Program-made: the position numbers and the translations under genes
Notes under the pieces: model-generated
Told to the model about the DNA's origin: nothing
What the model saw: only the letters and a program-made list of their open reading frames with translations
Database searches by the model: none
Shown here: piece after piece, positions 21,010-32,952 of the stretch
Numbering within the stretch: position 1 is the first letter of the stretch
Layout: each line of letters opens with the position of its first letter
NCBI GenBank assembly: GCA_025267735.1
Contig: CM046297.1
Span: 25,694,011 to 25,758,010, forward strand
Reading direction: 5' to 3'
DNA length: 64,000 nucleotides
Source of the DNA: Mactra quadrangularis
Lineage: Eukaryota > Mollusca > Bivalvia > Venerida > Mactridae

Positions 21010-22480
21010 CGTCACATGTTTTGATAGTTATAGTAGTTTAGGAAATACTATCAGAGCTGACTTCGTCTCAAACTCGTCTTTACTCGTATTTTAACGTAAA
21101 AAATACATTGAAACCATTTTTTTAAATAGTGCTTTCTGTAAGCATCATGGTGTTTCCTTTTATGATTGCATCATGTGAATGAAAATAATCAATTCAACCA
21201 TTTACAATATAATTATGAATTGTAATTTTATCCGAAAATTTGCGAGTTAAACCTAACAAACCGAACAAAGAACTTGTCTTTGAGAATAATGTATTTCAAA
21301 TTGAAATTTAAAACAAAACACTCAAATTAATTTCTTGCAAATAAGATGAAAGTGATTTTTAGTCATGTTTAAAGTCTTAGATATTATTTTAATTAATTTA
21401 AGTTTAGTTTATATATGTGTAAACATTGCCATTTTTTTACTTTATTGAACGGTGTTTTTTTTATCTTAATAACAAATCAGATAAACAAAATCAGTTTATT
21501 TGTGCTTAGCCTCTACTTTCTGAATTCAAACATTTGACTATCTTGAATTGCTTAGAATATGTAAATGGTAAATTATGTAGGGTTATAATCTCGCTATCCC
21601 GGTGATCACATACATTTAGATTAGGGCATGCTCATTGTTAGTCTGTATCATATGAATCAATTATACTCATACCGTTTTTATTGATTTTAGCTATTATTTT
21701 ACATATCAATTTCGATGTTGTTGCTGAATGTTTTTTATTCATCTCATTTAAACTTTTATTTATTTATTTTTCATGACGGCATGCGTCTTTCGTCATGAAA
21801 TTTATTCCGGCGGTTTAAATTAAATTTTAAACATTGTTTCTATTTTTTAAGTGAATGTTATTATATTATTGTGGCAATGTTGTTTAAATTTGGAAAGGAC
21901 GAGTTTTTTAAGTACATACAAGCATACTCCCTTAACATCTGTTTTTTTTTTCAAACTTTCAAACAGGACAGGCGCTCGTTACATTTTAAAAACTATCGTC
22001 TTAAAAGCGAGAACCACTTTTATATGATTCTAGCATTTTATTGGACAAATGCGTTTGTCCATAAAAACTAATTGAAATTAGTAGTCCAATTTATTGACCT
22101 TAGTTTTATCGTTTTATATCAATATACAATATTTGAAACTACATGAGCTGTTGATATCATTTTTGTCTGTTGTTGTTTTCAATATTCTTGTTTACGTTGG
22201 TGTCTTTGGACACTACAAATTGGCCAGTTACAACTACTTCTTTGTGTATTAGCATGCCTACATGTATGCTTTTATTCAACCTCATCGTGATATGTGTTAC
22301 CGTGTGTATCTTGGGTAATTATACTAAATTGTACTAGTTGTATGTAATAGTGATTTGAAAGTGCGTGCTTTAAGATGATGAAAGAATGTAGTCTCAGCAA
22401 TTAGATTTCTAATACGCGAAACTTGCATATTTAATTACTGTATTACTGTTAGGAGACAATAAAATATACCATACTTACGA
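21010..22480 (+). other. BMPER: Probable BMPER 3' UTR, extent uncertain
   Basis: Follows the stop codon directly. AT-rich, with no competing gene. The first canonical AATAAA seen is at 22458-22463, with another at 22750-22755. The transcript end cannot be fixed by eye. Confidence 0.4.
22458..22463 (+). promoter_or_regulatory. Candidate polyadenylation signal
   Basis: First AATAAA hexamer seen downstream of the BMPER stop (about 1.45 kb). Weak evidence in AT-rich sequence. Confidence 0.3.
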
Positions 22481-23475
22481 ATTTCCAAACTGTCTTAAAG
22501 TCATATTATGTTATCTCTTCCAATCAAACCCTTTTGAAAATTTCAAGTTTTATAAAATTGCATCGGCGCGATATGACCTTTCTGTGTTGGTGCGCCGTAT
22601 AATAATTTTATATGATCATTTACAGCGGATTTTTACTGGATTATCACTTGACTTTTGATAGCTTGAATATCATCTTATTGATATTATTTACATGTACGTG
22701 TTGGAAGAATGTCTTTTTTTGTATTCAATAACATATTTATAAATGTGTCAATAAATGAATTGTACAATTTAATTTTCTACGCAAAATACTACAGTTGGAT
22801 CTTACAGTGCCAAAACATGTCAATCTACTTCCATACCTTTTTCTATATATCAGTTTTTGTCTAATATTGCAGATTAATACATAACATGCACTTCATATTT
22901 ATCTATTTATTTAAATTGTTAGATAATATCAATAGCGCAATAATGATCATGTAATGCAAAATTTACAATTCCGTACTTTAAAGGGATTAGTAGTCAAATG
23001 ACAAAATGTTTTTTTTTCATTCTAATTATTTTCATATCAAGAAGTAATATTCATCTAATATCAATTTCTTAATAGTTTTAATGACAGATTTCACATAACT
23101 GAATTAATAATTACATTTGGCGTACATTTGAAAACGGATGTAGGATACCGAGGGAATTCTCAATCTATTTATAGGTGTGTTATTAGCTATACCTCTTGAC
23201 CTTTGACATTTCCGATGATCGAATTTTGTCCATGCATCATTCTGGGACGGTTTGGATGTATTTGTGACATATTATCTTTATGTTGCGCAATAAAAAAAAC
23301 CTACAAAAAATGTAGCTACATATCGGTAAATGCCTATTTCAACACATAATATTTGTTTAGCTAACCTGGCCCACGTGGGTAAATAATACCATATTTCTTA
23401 ACTTTTATTCGAAATTAAGGCAATCTTATTTCTTACTTTTGTAAATCGTTTGTCACTTCAGGTACTTCTAAAACA

Positions 23476-23545
23476 ATATCCACTTGGGGATTTAAAATTA
23501 TAATCGAGTATATCCACTTGGGGATTTAAAATAATAATCGTGTAT
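23476..23545. repeat. Two-copy direct repeat, about 35 bp
   Basis: tatccacttggggatttaaa followed by at(t/a)ataatcg occurs twice in immediate succession. Confidence 0.85.
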
Positions 23546-23887
23546 AAAGCTAAATTCATAGAGAACATACTAAACTCTTACATTTAATTTTGTTCAATGT
23601 ACAGGAAAGGGTTCCTAATTAAATTCTTCCTCGTAGACATATTTATCAGCAAATGGTTCATGCACGTGCATAAGTCATTTGTCTATTACCCTTGTATCGA
23701 GAAAAGTTTTCATTTAATTATTTGTAAACTGTTATATTTTTACCTCAGTTCACATTAACAAGACTTTAATAAGATATGCCTTTGGTCGATATTTAACAAT
23801 AGTGGTCCAGCAATCTCTAAGTATTAAATATTTAAGTATGACAAAAATGGTCTCTTTAATACTAAACTCATGTTATTTGTGATAAAC

Positions 23888-24075
23888 AGACGCGTAGCAC
23901 GGACAGTAGTTGCTGACTATTTACTTTGTATTTTATGGGTGACTCACTATTCTGATTGACTACATGTGCACATTTGTCGTGGAACGACCTGGTGGTATGA
24001 CTGAACAGCGGATATGACTATTTATACTTCAAACAAAATTAACCTTGCATGACACAGAATATCCTTTTAAAGATA
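23888..24075 (+). repeat. Dispersed repeat R1, copy 2 (partial)
   Basis: Matches 19370-19555: cagtagttgctgactattta, gggtgactcactat, acatttgtcgtgg, ggtatgactgaacagc, atgactatttatacttcaaa. Confidence 0.85.
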
Positions 24076-26089
24076 TTTCTTGTTTTGCTTAAATTCAAAA
24101 CGAATTTATATATTTGTAATTTGATAGGCTAATCCATAATCCCTTGATCTTCTTACGTAATTATAAATCAGCCTTTCGGTGGGTAACTATGGGAACAGAT
24201 AGTTATAGAAATTGGTAATCAACAATATATTGTTTGGGAATATTATCTTTTCTCTTTGTGGGTACGTACCCTTTCCTCAGCCTGATTTATGTTATTTATA
24301 TACATGATTACATATTTTATCCAATTCTTTCATTTATTTATTTCATTGTTCTGTCATTGTGTATTTGTATATCATATATATTCATCAGTAATTTATTTTA
24401 TGGACATTTTGACTGTTAATGTCAATTTTTACATTTCTTATCGTTTATTTTCTGTTGTGCCATGAAACAATTAAATCTTAATAAAACTTGAAAGTATATT
24501 TGCAGTCGTATTTGATCCATACGAGAAGTATGTGTTTACAGAGGGATAAATGAATTGTTGACAGCTCAAAGATCTTATCTGCTATTTTGAAGAACATCGC
24601 TGATAGTGATTGAGGTGTGTCTACATCGAAAGAGTTACTACATTATTAGATCGAAATAAACAAACGCTTTTAAGTCGAGATACCAAATGTATATTTCAAG
24701 CTATTTATTTAGTACTAACCACACACCCACACCTCACCATATATGCTACAACGTTAAATGACGCAAAATGAGGCTCCAGAGTGTCCAAGTCCACAAAGGA
24801 ATTTAAAAATCAGAAATCGAAACATAGGTTCTTGATTCTGTCGACGTGGTGAAACGGGCTGTCATCACATACTGCGATGGATACATCATATAATTATTTA
24901 GTTCGAAAAATATACTTGTTGAAACCTTTTGTTTTAGTCATTTGCAATATACCCCAATCCTGCAAATTATAAATGACAAATAATGAAAAATACAACTTGT
25001 TTGAATATTTTCAACTTGTTCTTTTTCGAGTATCACTTTTAGGTTGTGCCACTATCCCTACGTCAGTTGTCCTGTGATATTTACCTCCACATTCAACATG
25101 CTTCAGCTGAGTTTCTCTATTTCTGAAACTTACTTCTACTAGCAGACACACAACAATAACGCCTTCGATATATTTTCAAGCTTACCTTAAGATTATATGA
25201 GGAGAAACTCAAGCGTACAAATTTTCTGGATAATGAATGAATATGGCTGCGTTCATCAATTTAGCTGAACGTAAATCAGTGCGTTGTCGTTAATTGATCA
25301 TCCTTACCAATTTATTTTCTTGTTTTGTTTTGCCCCTTTAAGGTTTGTACCTTCCATCTTCACCAATCGTTACCAGTTGTATATTTCACTGAATACATTG
25401 TTAACGTTTAGCCAATCAGCTAGTAATTGCTGGTCTATTTTAACCAATTGTTTCTTTAATGCTTACAATGGGTTACTTAAGTATGTAATGAACTTTAAGC
25501 TCGGTTTTTCATTGAATCTCAACAACATTTACTTTATCTAGTACTTGTAGAAGATGCTTGCATTACGTTTATTACAAATAATATTGAAACAACATATATA
25601 GTGTGTAGGCAATTATATCTGTCTCTATCAATGTTCGTTTCTTACGTTTTAGTTATGGTGTTTGATTTAATCATCCTTAGTATCTAAATAAGAGTCTGAC
25701 CCACTGTATACATGTACAACATAAATTAAATTATTTGCATCCCATTCTTTCCTCAAGAAAGAAGGAGCGTATGAAAATGATCAAATGAATGTGTCAAATA
25801 ACACTTAAAATCATATAACAGTATTAAGGAAAAGGCTGTAATGACATGTATTGATATGTGAGACACATATTTTTAACCCTCTAAAATAACAATGTAAAAG
25901 TTGATAAAAGCTTATTTCATTATAATGTTAAAGCATTTACAAAAAAACATGAGTATATATGAAAACAAGTAAAGATATTTATTAAATCATGTGTTTTCAT
26001 TCATTTTTTGCCCTTAAAATTAGATTTACCAGAATTTGTATGCTAATAATGAATGGGAGTGGAGCATTAACTTATATGCGATGTTCAGT

Positions 26090-26552
26090 AATGAAGTTTT
26101 TTAGTATTATATATTGAATGAATTCAGTTCCGAAACCAAGAACTACATGCGGGCAAATAAATCGGGCAGATTTTCAAAATTTTCTCTTAAGATGTCAATT
26201 AAGTGTGAAACTTTCAGTCTTGGTGAGAACATTTTAACTACAAAGTATCAATTTCTAAAATAGACGCATCTTAGTTAAAATACTTTAGTCAGTAATAAAA
26301 TTGTGATGAAATACTACCGCCTTAATGTTTGAAAGCTAAGCTCTAATCACTGATTTCCCAAGACAAAAGCAATTCGGTTTACATACATGATATAGTTTAT
26401 TTGTAATGGCTGCTTAAGAAAGTTTCTTGTTATATATTCTTAAGGAAAATATATGGGTCATTATACTAATGAAATATTCCATATGAAAGCAACTTCTGTA
26501 TTTTCTCTCGTTCAATCAATACATATATTCGGACTAAGCAACGATTCAAATA
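26090..26552. repeat. Second copy of a BMPER intron block
   Basis: Colinear with 11040-11500 of the BMPER intron. The best-conserved 103 bp are 26450-26552. No hAT element is present at the corresponding point here, while one abuts the block at 10567-11028. Confidence 0.78.
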
Positions 26553-27408
26553 AGCCTTGTTTCAGAATTTAAGTGATACCAATCCTGTGATAATAATTGA
26601 TAAAATAATTGTTAGAGAAAACATGAAAATTTTGTTCTATATGAAATGTATTTAATTCATATCTCAAACTATAATACAATACTTAAAAGGCAAGTTTTAT
26701 CGCACCATAGAGTGAATTGAACAACAATGAATGTGTGACATTTTACAGATTAAAATATTTAACAATGACGCTTTTCATGCAAATACAAACGAGATGAATA
26801 AGTAAAAGAAACTTATGTTTTTATTGTATCAGAAATGATTATAAAGTAAACTTCGTTGAAGTAGTTCCCCAGACTGAAATGAAGTATTTTATTTTAAAAA
26901 TAGATTTAGAATGATGAAGGCTGAATGAAATTTTTATTTCGACAGATCTGATTAAATTTCATGATTTTGTAACCGCGAGAAATGGGTCTGCTTTTATATT
27001 AGTTTTTAGAGTTCACTTTTATTCTCTTGATAGTCTGATAATCCATCCCTAATGCAAAAACGATGTTTGACATTGCAACATTAATTTTAATTTATTGTCA
27101 GAAATATTAAAATTGATACATTTGTACAACTATTAGTACATTGTATTTACTCATCGTTTAGATTGTACATTTAGCCGTAGCACCAGCGCTATGATAATTT
27201 TTACCTTGTAGTAAACCCAGCCTTCGAAAACATATTCTTAACTTTTGAAAATGTTTATATAATTATCAACGCCATTTGAATTAGATTTAACTTTAATGTG
27301 AAATTAAACGTTTAACTGGTTTTGTCTTTTAGTGTAAACTTATTCAATCGAGTTTATATCATATTAGACTATCCACTGAAATATTTTTTTAAAGCAGCTT
27401 CTTGCTAG

Positions 27409-27565
27409 CATGAACAACAACGTAAGCCAGACACTTGTACATCATGTGATTGTGATAATGGTATAACACATTGTCAAACACAACATTGTGATAATACAGT
27501 ATAATATCCACATGGTTATACTCTACAGTTCGATGGCTCTGAATGTTGTCCTACTTGTATTAAAT
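27409..27565 (+). pseudogene. Decayed copy of the BMPER VWC5 exon
   Basis: About 85% identical by eye (23 differences in 157 positions) to exon 17207-17363, same length and frame, with a tag acceptor retained at 27406-27408. In-frame stop TAA at 27502-27504 replaces the Trp codon, the next Cys codon has become Tyr, and the donor gtaagt is lost. It still reads HEQQRKPDTCTSCDCDNG and ECCPTC. It lies 6.4 kb downstream of the BMPER stop with no partner exons recognised, so it is best explained as the remnant of a partial segmental duplication. Confidence 0.9.
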
Positions 27566-28748
27566 TAAATTGTATCATTTCCTTACGATTTGACGGTCAC
27601 TTTGAGGCCATTGTGGTTGCATTTTGAACATCAATTTACTGTAAATGTATATGTACTTAGATTTGTTACCAAATTGAGTAGACTATTCAATTCTGTCAAC
27701 AATTTTACCCTTACCCGCTCGTCTTTATTACAAAAACAATAAAAAAAAATTATTGTCAAAATATCCTTGGTAGAAGGTTTGACGATAAGGTAAATCTTTC
27801 TAAAATTTACGTTGATGTATATTTTTAAAGACCGTATTTCCCCAAAGAGTCATTCTATACCAGGCGTTTGAAGCAAAACATAAGGGTCCCTTGATATTCG
27901 ATTTTTTTAAAAATGAAGTCTTTAAACAATTATTATGTCTTTCTTTTTTGTTTATGGCTGAAATTGTCAGTATTTGTTTTATTTGACATTTAGTTTTCCC
28001 TCATGATGAAATTTATTCTTCAAATGAAACAACTAAATCACGAATATCTTCATTTCAACATTCACAAAGCAAAGCTACGACTACTTGCTTAAGGGCAAAT
28101 GCAAACGTTTAAATCTCTCGAAAACGAAGGTGTGTCTTCAAATATAGTTTTCGATCAGAAGGTTAAGCTTAAAGTAAATGAAAATTTATTGACATCAGTT
28201 AATACTCTTTGAATAACTTTAGATAATTTAGTACTTTGAATGTGTTTAAATTCCTTGAAATATATAAATACGCCTATACTTGTAATATGTTTGCACGTAT
28301 TGGATTAAATTTAAACAAAATGTCAGGTAGAATACTAGTTATGTAGAAAAGTGATGTTCAATATCCTCAAACATCTGTTTAAACTTGTAAATGACATTCT
28401 CCCTCATTGCAGTTTGGCTTAGTGGAAGGTCTGTGTTTTTATTGTTGTTGTTGTTCCTTATAGGTTTTCAGACTCCCTTTGAAATATATTTCTGTAGTAA
28501 AACGCGTTGTATTCTTAATGCTGATATAGACTGAACTATTAAGTTATTTAATGTATGATGTTTTAGAGAGAAAAAAAACAAAGTAAATTACAAAACAATT
28601 TTGTTGACCTCAAATAAGTATAAGCAGTAACTTCAGATGGTGTGTGCTCATATTCATTAATGGGCACATGTACATTAAGATTAGTTCATCAAATCCTGCC
28701 CAAACATTTCATGGATCACAGGTACATGTAAATCCATTTATTTGGGGT

Positions 28749-28905
28749 TTTTTTTGGGTTTAACGCCGTAGCAACACATTGTATAGGTCATATAACGGCG
28801 ATCAGTCAACCTACTCACTCTTCCTGGAAAGGCTAAATCTCTGGATTTAGCTGTTAACCAACTACTAAGCGCATATAAGGTATATGAGCAGTCGCAAGCG
28901 ACTTT
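28749..28905 (-). mobile_element. SINE family C, 5'-truncated
   Basis: On the minus strand: atatgcgcttagtagttggt, taacagctaaatccagagat, ttagcctttccagg, gagtgagtaggttgact and tgttgctacggcgttaaacc. The tRNA-like head is missing. Confidence 0.85.
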
Positions 28906-30375
28906 GGCAATTATGTGGCAGTGATTGCATAGCATTCATCGATTCGACGTTAGTTAATCTTTTAGGCAACTCAAGTTTATGTTTTGAAAACATTAGTGTT
29001 ATTTGAAACAAGGCTACAGGAATTTCCATCTTACTTAAGTACGTAATGCTTAATTTTATTCAATGAAATCGATTGTATTTGCTTTTGTGAACTAAGTATA
29101 TTTTCAACGGAAGATGCACCAAATGCTTGATCGCAATACGTAGTTACTCATTATCAATTTTGATATCGTATTCGATGAGCTGTTTTTTGTTGTTTTTAAT
29201 ATCAATGGAAATATTAGTATAGAATACCATTATTTCATACATTGATTAATAAAGCAGATGACGTAATCAGACAATTCAGACTTCTGGCATTTTTTTATTT
29301 AAACTACGGGTATGTTTCTAAAAGTAGTATGTCTAGCCGTGAATAATGACGAGTGAGTTATATAACTTGGTGTAAATGGCTGTTTGATTTTGAGACAATA
29401 CACCCATTTGAGAGAAAAAATTCACTAGACGTGAAAATATTGTTTCAGAAGTTTCTGTTTGATTTGAAACACTCGTCTGTCTGTCAATTTGCAATAATCA
29501 TGTTGGGAAAGCTTAATACATATACTTACGATTGTTTTGCATCTTTACTTCCATGTGAAAAAAATATAGAAATGTAAACTTGTAGGCATGTTGTTATCAA
29601 TGCTCAACGACTTATCAAAGAGACTACGTGCAGTTTTATTTACAAAATGTGTTGTTTAGAAACTTTTATCTTCAGTATTAACAACATTCTTAAAAATTGT
29701 TCTCATTTAGCTCTTTTTATATTGTCTTCAAATGTTTCCTCTGGTCAAAAATGTTGAAAATAGTGTCAGGTGATTTTTCTATGTCAGTATTAATTTTCTA
29801 AATAGCCATTAACTTCGTCGTTCAGCTATTTTTGTACAGTCAACATTAATAGCTTCCGATGTCTGTTTAAAGTAAAAAAGCCTGCTCGTGGATAAAACAG
29901 TCTGAAAATCCCAGAGCAGTTTCTTTTTTTATTCTTAGTGACGGCAACCTAATTTTCTTTTATTTTTCGTCACGTACTTAAAAAAATAAGAAACATCTAG
30001 CTTTTTAGACCGTACAGTTTGAACTCAATTTTTTCTTCAAACCAATTTGTGGTGTTGCGCAAAATTGTTTCTTATTTGAACTCGAGAGTATATTTTAGCC
30101 TATAGTGCATGCATACATACATATACCCGTTAGTATCATAATCAATTTGATTAAGAATGAATATCGACTAATTTAAGTCCTTAAGAAATCAAAGTGTTAT
30201 CACAAGCATTTTCTAGCTAAATGAATTCTGAAATATGTTCACCAAAATTGCAAAAATTGGTATGTTATAAGATTTGATGACCAACCTCTTCCTTGGTGTT
30301 GTGCAGTTCCACAGTCTTCCAATATTAGCTTGTATGATTGAACCATCTCTATGATATTTTAATGTTGCTGCTAAC

Positions 30376-30414
30376 AAACTATGCTATTGACCTTAGTTTA
30401 CCATTCCAAATTGC
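30376..30414. repeat. Direct repeat flanking SINE C, left copy
   Basis: aactatgctattgacctta, then ccattccaaattgc. It recurs at 30729-30766 with about four mismatches, directly either side of the SINE. Confidence 0.85.
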
Positions 30415-30420
30415 GGTCAC

Positions 30421-30726
30421 AGCCGCCCGGCTAGTTCAGTTTGTAGCACGCAAGTCTACTGATCAATGGGTCATGGGTTCGATTCCTTGGAATTGTGGAG
30501 CTTGGTCATGAAATTATTTCTACAACCATTCTCTCTCCTACCAATGATTTGAAATTATGTAGGGCAGCTGTCAGTCACCTACGAAAGTATGCGCTTAGTA
30601 GTCGGTTAACAGCTAAATCCAGAGATTTAGACTTTCCAGAAAGAGTGAGTAGGTTGACTTACCGTTTTTATGATCTATTCAATGTGTTGCTACGGCGTTA
30701 AACCCAACAAAAACAAACAAACAAAA
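30421..30726 (+). mobile_element. SINE family C, full length
   Basis: tRNA-like head (gcccggctagttcagtttgt, B box gggttcgattcc), body with acagctaaatccagagattt and gagtgagtaggttgact, tail tgttgctacggcgttaaacc and (aaac)n. It is flanked by direct repeats of about 37 bp (30376-30414 and 30729-30766). Confidence 0.9.
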
Positions 30727-30728
30727 CG

Positions 30729-30766
30729 AACTATGCTATTGACTTAAGCTTGCCATTCCAAATTGC
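30729..30766. repeat. Direct repeat flanking SINE C, right copy
   Basis: Partner of 30376-30414. The length is greater than usual for a target-site duplication. Confidence 0.85.
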
Positions 30767-32324
30767 ATCCTGGAGTTTTGGAGTTCTTTAGTTGTTTGCA
30801 TTTAAATAAGACGACAGTGTAGTCAATAAATTCATAATTGATTACTTTAGTCGACAATTGTATAATTTCAGACGGGTGCATTACTAATCCTGTTCAGTAT
30901 GTAGTATATGGTTGCTTGATTTGCTTATGTTCCAAGGATGCGTCGATTGTATCCAGCCTTTGTAATTGATAAGACGTTTTGTTTAATGCGTTATTTGCTT
31001 TCAAAATTATCTCGGCAAGACCTTTATGCTTGGATTTGACTGAGAATTTATGTTTTTAATTTTAATTCTTCTTAAAAATCAAAATCGTTTCCTCTTGTTC
31101 AAGATTGGGTTATTTTCTAATAAAGCATATTGAAGTAGTTGCCACGGTTGTTTTGCATTCTTAAAGTATTGAGAACGTATGCGGCTATTCTGGTTCAATT
31201 TCAGGAAGACCATACCATACATACAAATTCAACTTTTATTTGCTGTAGAATTGCCAGTTGATTGTGAAACGGAACGCAAGTACTGGTACCAGTTTTGTAG
31301 GATGAGTTGACAATCGTGTAAGAAATAAGTCGACGTAATCATAACCAGCATAAGATAGAAATAAATTCTATAACCATACAATGTAAATTTGAATGTATCA
31401 ACTAGACAGTCTCCAAACACATAATACATGTATTTGACTTATTCCTTTTCAAATATACCAACTTTCAGAAAATGGCATGTTATTGTACTTATAATTTTGT
31501 ATTCATCTATTTATGGGGGAAACACATGAGTCAACACTTTTTAGTAGCAGTTTCATTATTCATCCTTGTATACATAAACAAAATTAATTATTCAGTATGT
31601 GTGGCTAAGTGAAAAAGAGAGTAGATATTACTCTTTTTTGTTTACATTGATAATAAAAGAGTATTTCTGAATATATTCCTACATTCCTTTTTTTGACAGA
31701 CTATTCTTTTGTTAAATTGACACGCCAAGTTAAAAAATTTCTTATAAATATAAATCTTTGATGTTATATTTGATGAAAACTCTAATCTTATTCCACATAC
31801 TACATGTATAAGTGCTCAGAGGTAAAAAATACTCAAACAAAATGAATACAGTAAAATAAGAAATTTTAATATTCATATTGTCAGAAAAATACTTCTTGAG
31901 AATGATACGATGTTATTACTGCATTTCAGAAAAAGGAAAACATAAAGCAGTTCCGTAAATTTGTGACTAGGATTGTATAAAGCTACGACTGACACATTGT
32001 GCCAAATAAATTTCTTAACGTTCTAAACACTAGTGCTTTTACATTAGTATGGCTACTGTTCATACATTTAAAAGAGTAGTCAATAAAAATTTAATACACA
32101 CATTGGATAATGCTTTATACTGTACAATGCTCAATAGAATTTTACCAAAGCTGTTTTCCAAGAAGTATATATAAATATACACATAGAGAACATACTATTT
32201 ACTAAACAACATGTTGTTTCTATTAAATCTCTAAACACCGTGCCTAACCTTTCACCGATAATGAATTTGCTTAGTATGTCAACTGTAGTTTTATACAATT
32301 TAATATTTAGATGTTTCGATAAAG

Positions 32325-32330
32325 TTTATT
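32325..32330 (-). promoter_or_regulatory. Candidate polyadenylation signal of CCK gene
   Basis: AATAAA on the minus strand, about 75 nt past the stop codon. The position is typical of a compact neuropeptide 3' UTR. Confidence 0.5.
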
Positions 32331-32404
32331 GCTATTATTTTCTATAATGAAACAGGCACATGGGCACATGTATGTATACGTTAATTTGTAGTTTTGACAA
32401 AATG

Positions 32405-32929
32405 TCATTCAGACATGTCCTCAATATCTGGAGTGTCTTCGGCCGCCATATTGGCCACGTGTTCAACATCACGGCCAAATCTTCCTCCGCCTAGAGAGTA
32501 GTCAGCCCAATATCCGGCTCTTTTACCAAATCGACCGCCTCCTAGTCCATAATCGTAATCCCAAGATCCTTGACGTTTGCTTACGTCATATTTTGTGACA
32601 TCATCATCATTTTGTAAGAGAAACGCTGAAAGTAAAGGTTTTGATTGTCTGTCCGTTTTATGATCCATATTCAAAGTTTGGAAATTGTCACCAGTTCCAG
32701 GATGCATTGCGTCACGATTTGAATTGTCCAAAGTTGATTCTATGGCGTTTTTCACTTGTGCATTTTCTCCTAAATTGAGTTCCTTTTTTAATTGGTCTAT
32801 GAATGAATTAAGTTCTCCAAACCTCATTTGGTCACTGAATGTTGCTGGATATGCCTGTGCGCATACGAAAACAATAGTCAAAATAGATAAACACACAGTA
32901 ACTTCTCTGAATGAATTCGTCATGGTCAT
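32405..32929 (-). CDS. Cholecystokinin/sulfakinin-type neuropeptide precursor
   Basis: Preprohormone of 174 residues starting at the ATG at 32929-32927; a second ATG follows two codons later. Residues 1 to about 26 form a signal peptide with core VCLSILTIVFVCAQA. The propeptide (27-117) has many acidic residues. SKR then releases peptide 1, QGSWDYDYGLGGGRF (120-134), with G135 as amide donor and KR 136-137. Peptide 2, AGYWADYSLGGGRF (138-151), is followed by G152-R153. An acidic tail ends ..IEDMSE. The N-terminal Gln can become pyroGlu, and Tyr residues flanked by Asp are candidates for sulfation. Peptide 1 differs by one residue from an oyster CCK peptide as I remember it. In bivalves CCK/sulfakinin peptides are linked to feeding and digestion. 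A longer frame begins at 32953, but acceptor tatcttttcag ends at 32940, so those eight residues are probably intronic. Confidence 0.95.
   Translation of the reverse strand: MTMTNSFREVTVCLSILTIVFVCAQAYPATFSDQMRFGELNSFIDQLKKELNLGENAQVKNAIESTLDNSNRDAMHPGTGDNFQTLNMDHKTDRQSKPLLSAFLLQNDDDVTKYDVSKRQGSWDYDYGLGGGRFGKRAGYWADYSLGGGRFGRDVEHVANMAAEDTPDIEDMSE
32477..32518 (-). other. Mature peptide 2 of the CCK precursor
   Basis: Encodes AGYWADYSLGGGRF, released after Lys-Arg and followed by Gly-Arg (single basic residue), also Phe-amidated. It shares the LGGGRF tail with peptide 1 but has only one Asp before Tyr (ADYSL). Confidence 0.88.
32528..32572 (-). other. Mature peptide 1 of the CCK precursor
   Basis: Encodes QGSWDYDYGLGGGRF, preceded by Lys-Arg and followed by Gly-Lys-Arg, which gives a C-terminal Phe-amide. 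The WDYDYG core supplies the CCK-type sulfation site. Confidence 0.9.
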
Positions 32930-32938
32930 TTTTGTTCT

Positions 32939-32952
32939 CCTGAAAAGATACA
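32939..32952 (-). other. 3' splice site in the CCK 5' leader
   Basis: On the minus strand, ttgtatcttttcag then gagaacaaaa-ATG. It implies an upstream non-coding first exon at higher coordinates, not located. The acceptor lies 10-11 nt before the start codon. Confidence 0.65.

Larger units (their letters stand above)
22481..26089. other. Intergenic, mostly unrecognised
   Basis: Contains a 2-copy tandem duplication (23476-23545) and R1 copy 2 (23888-24075). The many short frames here have no domain, Cys pattern or splice context. Confidence 0.6.
27566..32324. other. Intergenic between BMPER remnant and CCK gene
   Basis: Two SINE family C copies (28749-28905 minus, 30421-30726 plus). No exon was recognised in the rest. 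Confidence 0.6.

Noticed and set aside
20843..21094. 83-codon frame overlapping the last BMPER exon
   Set aside because: Different frame from the TIL-domain reading, which has the Cys pattern, acceptor phase and stop.
27409..27565. Functional alternative VWC5 exon
   Set aside because: In-frame stop at 27502-27504, lost donor and position downstream of the terminal exon.
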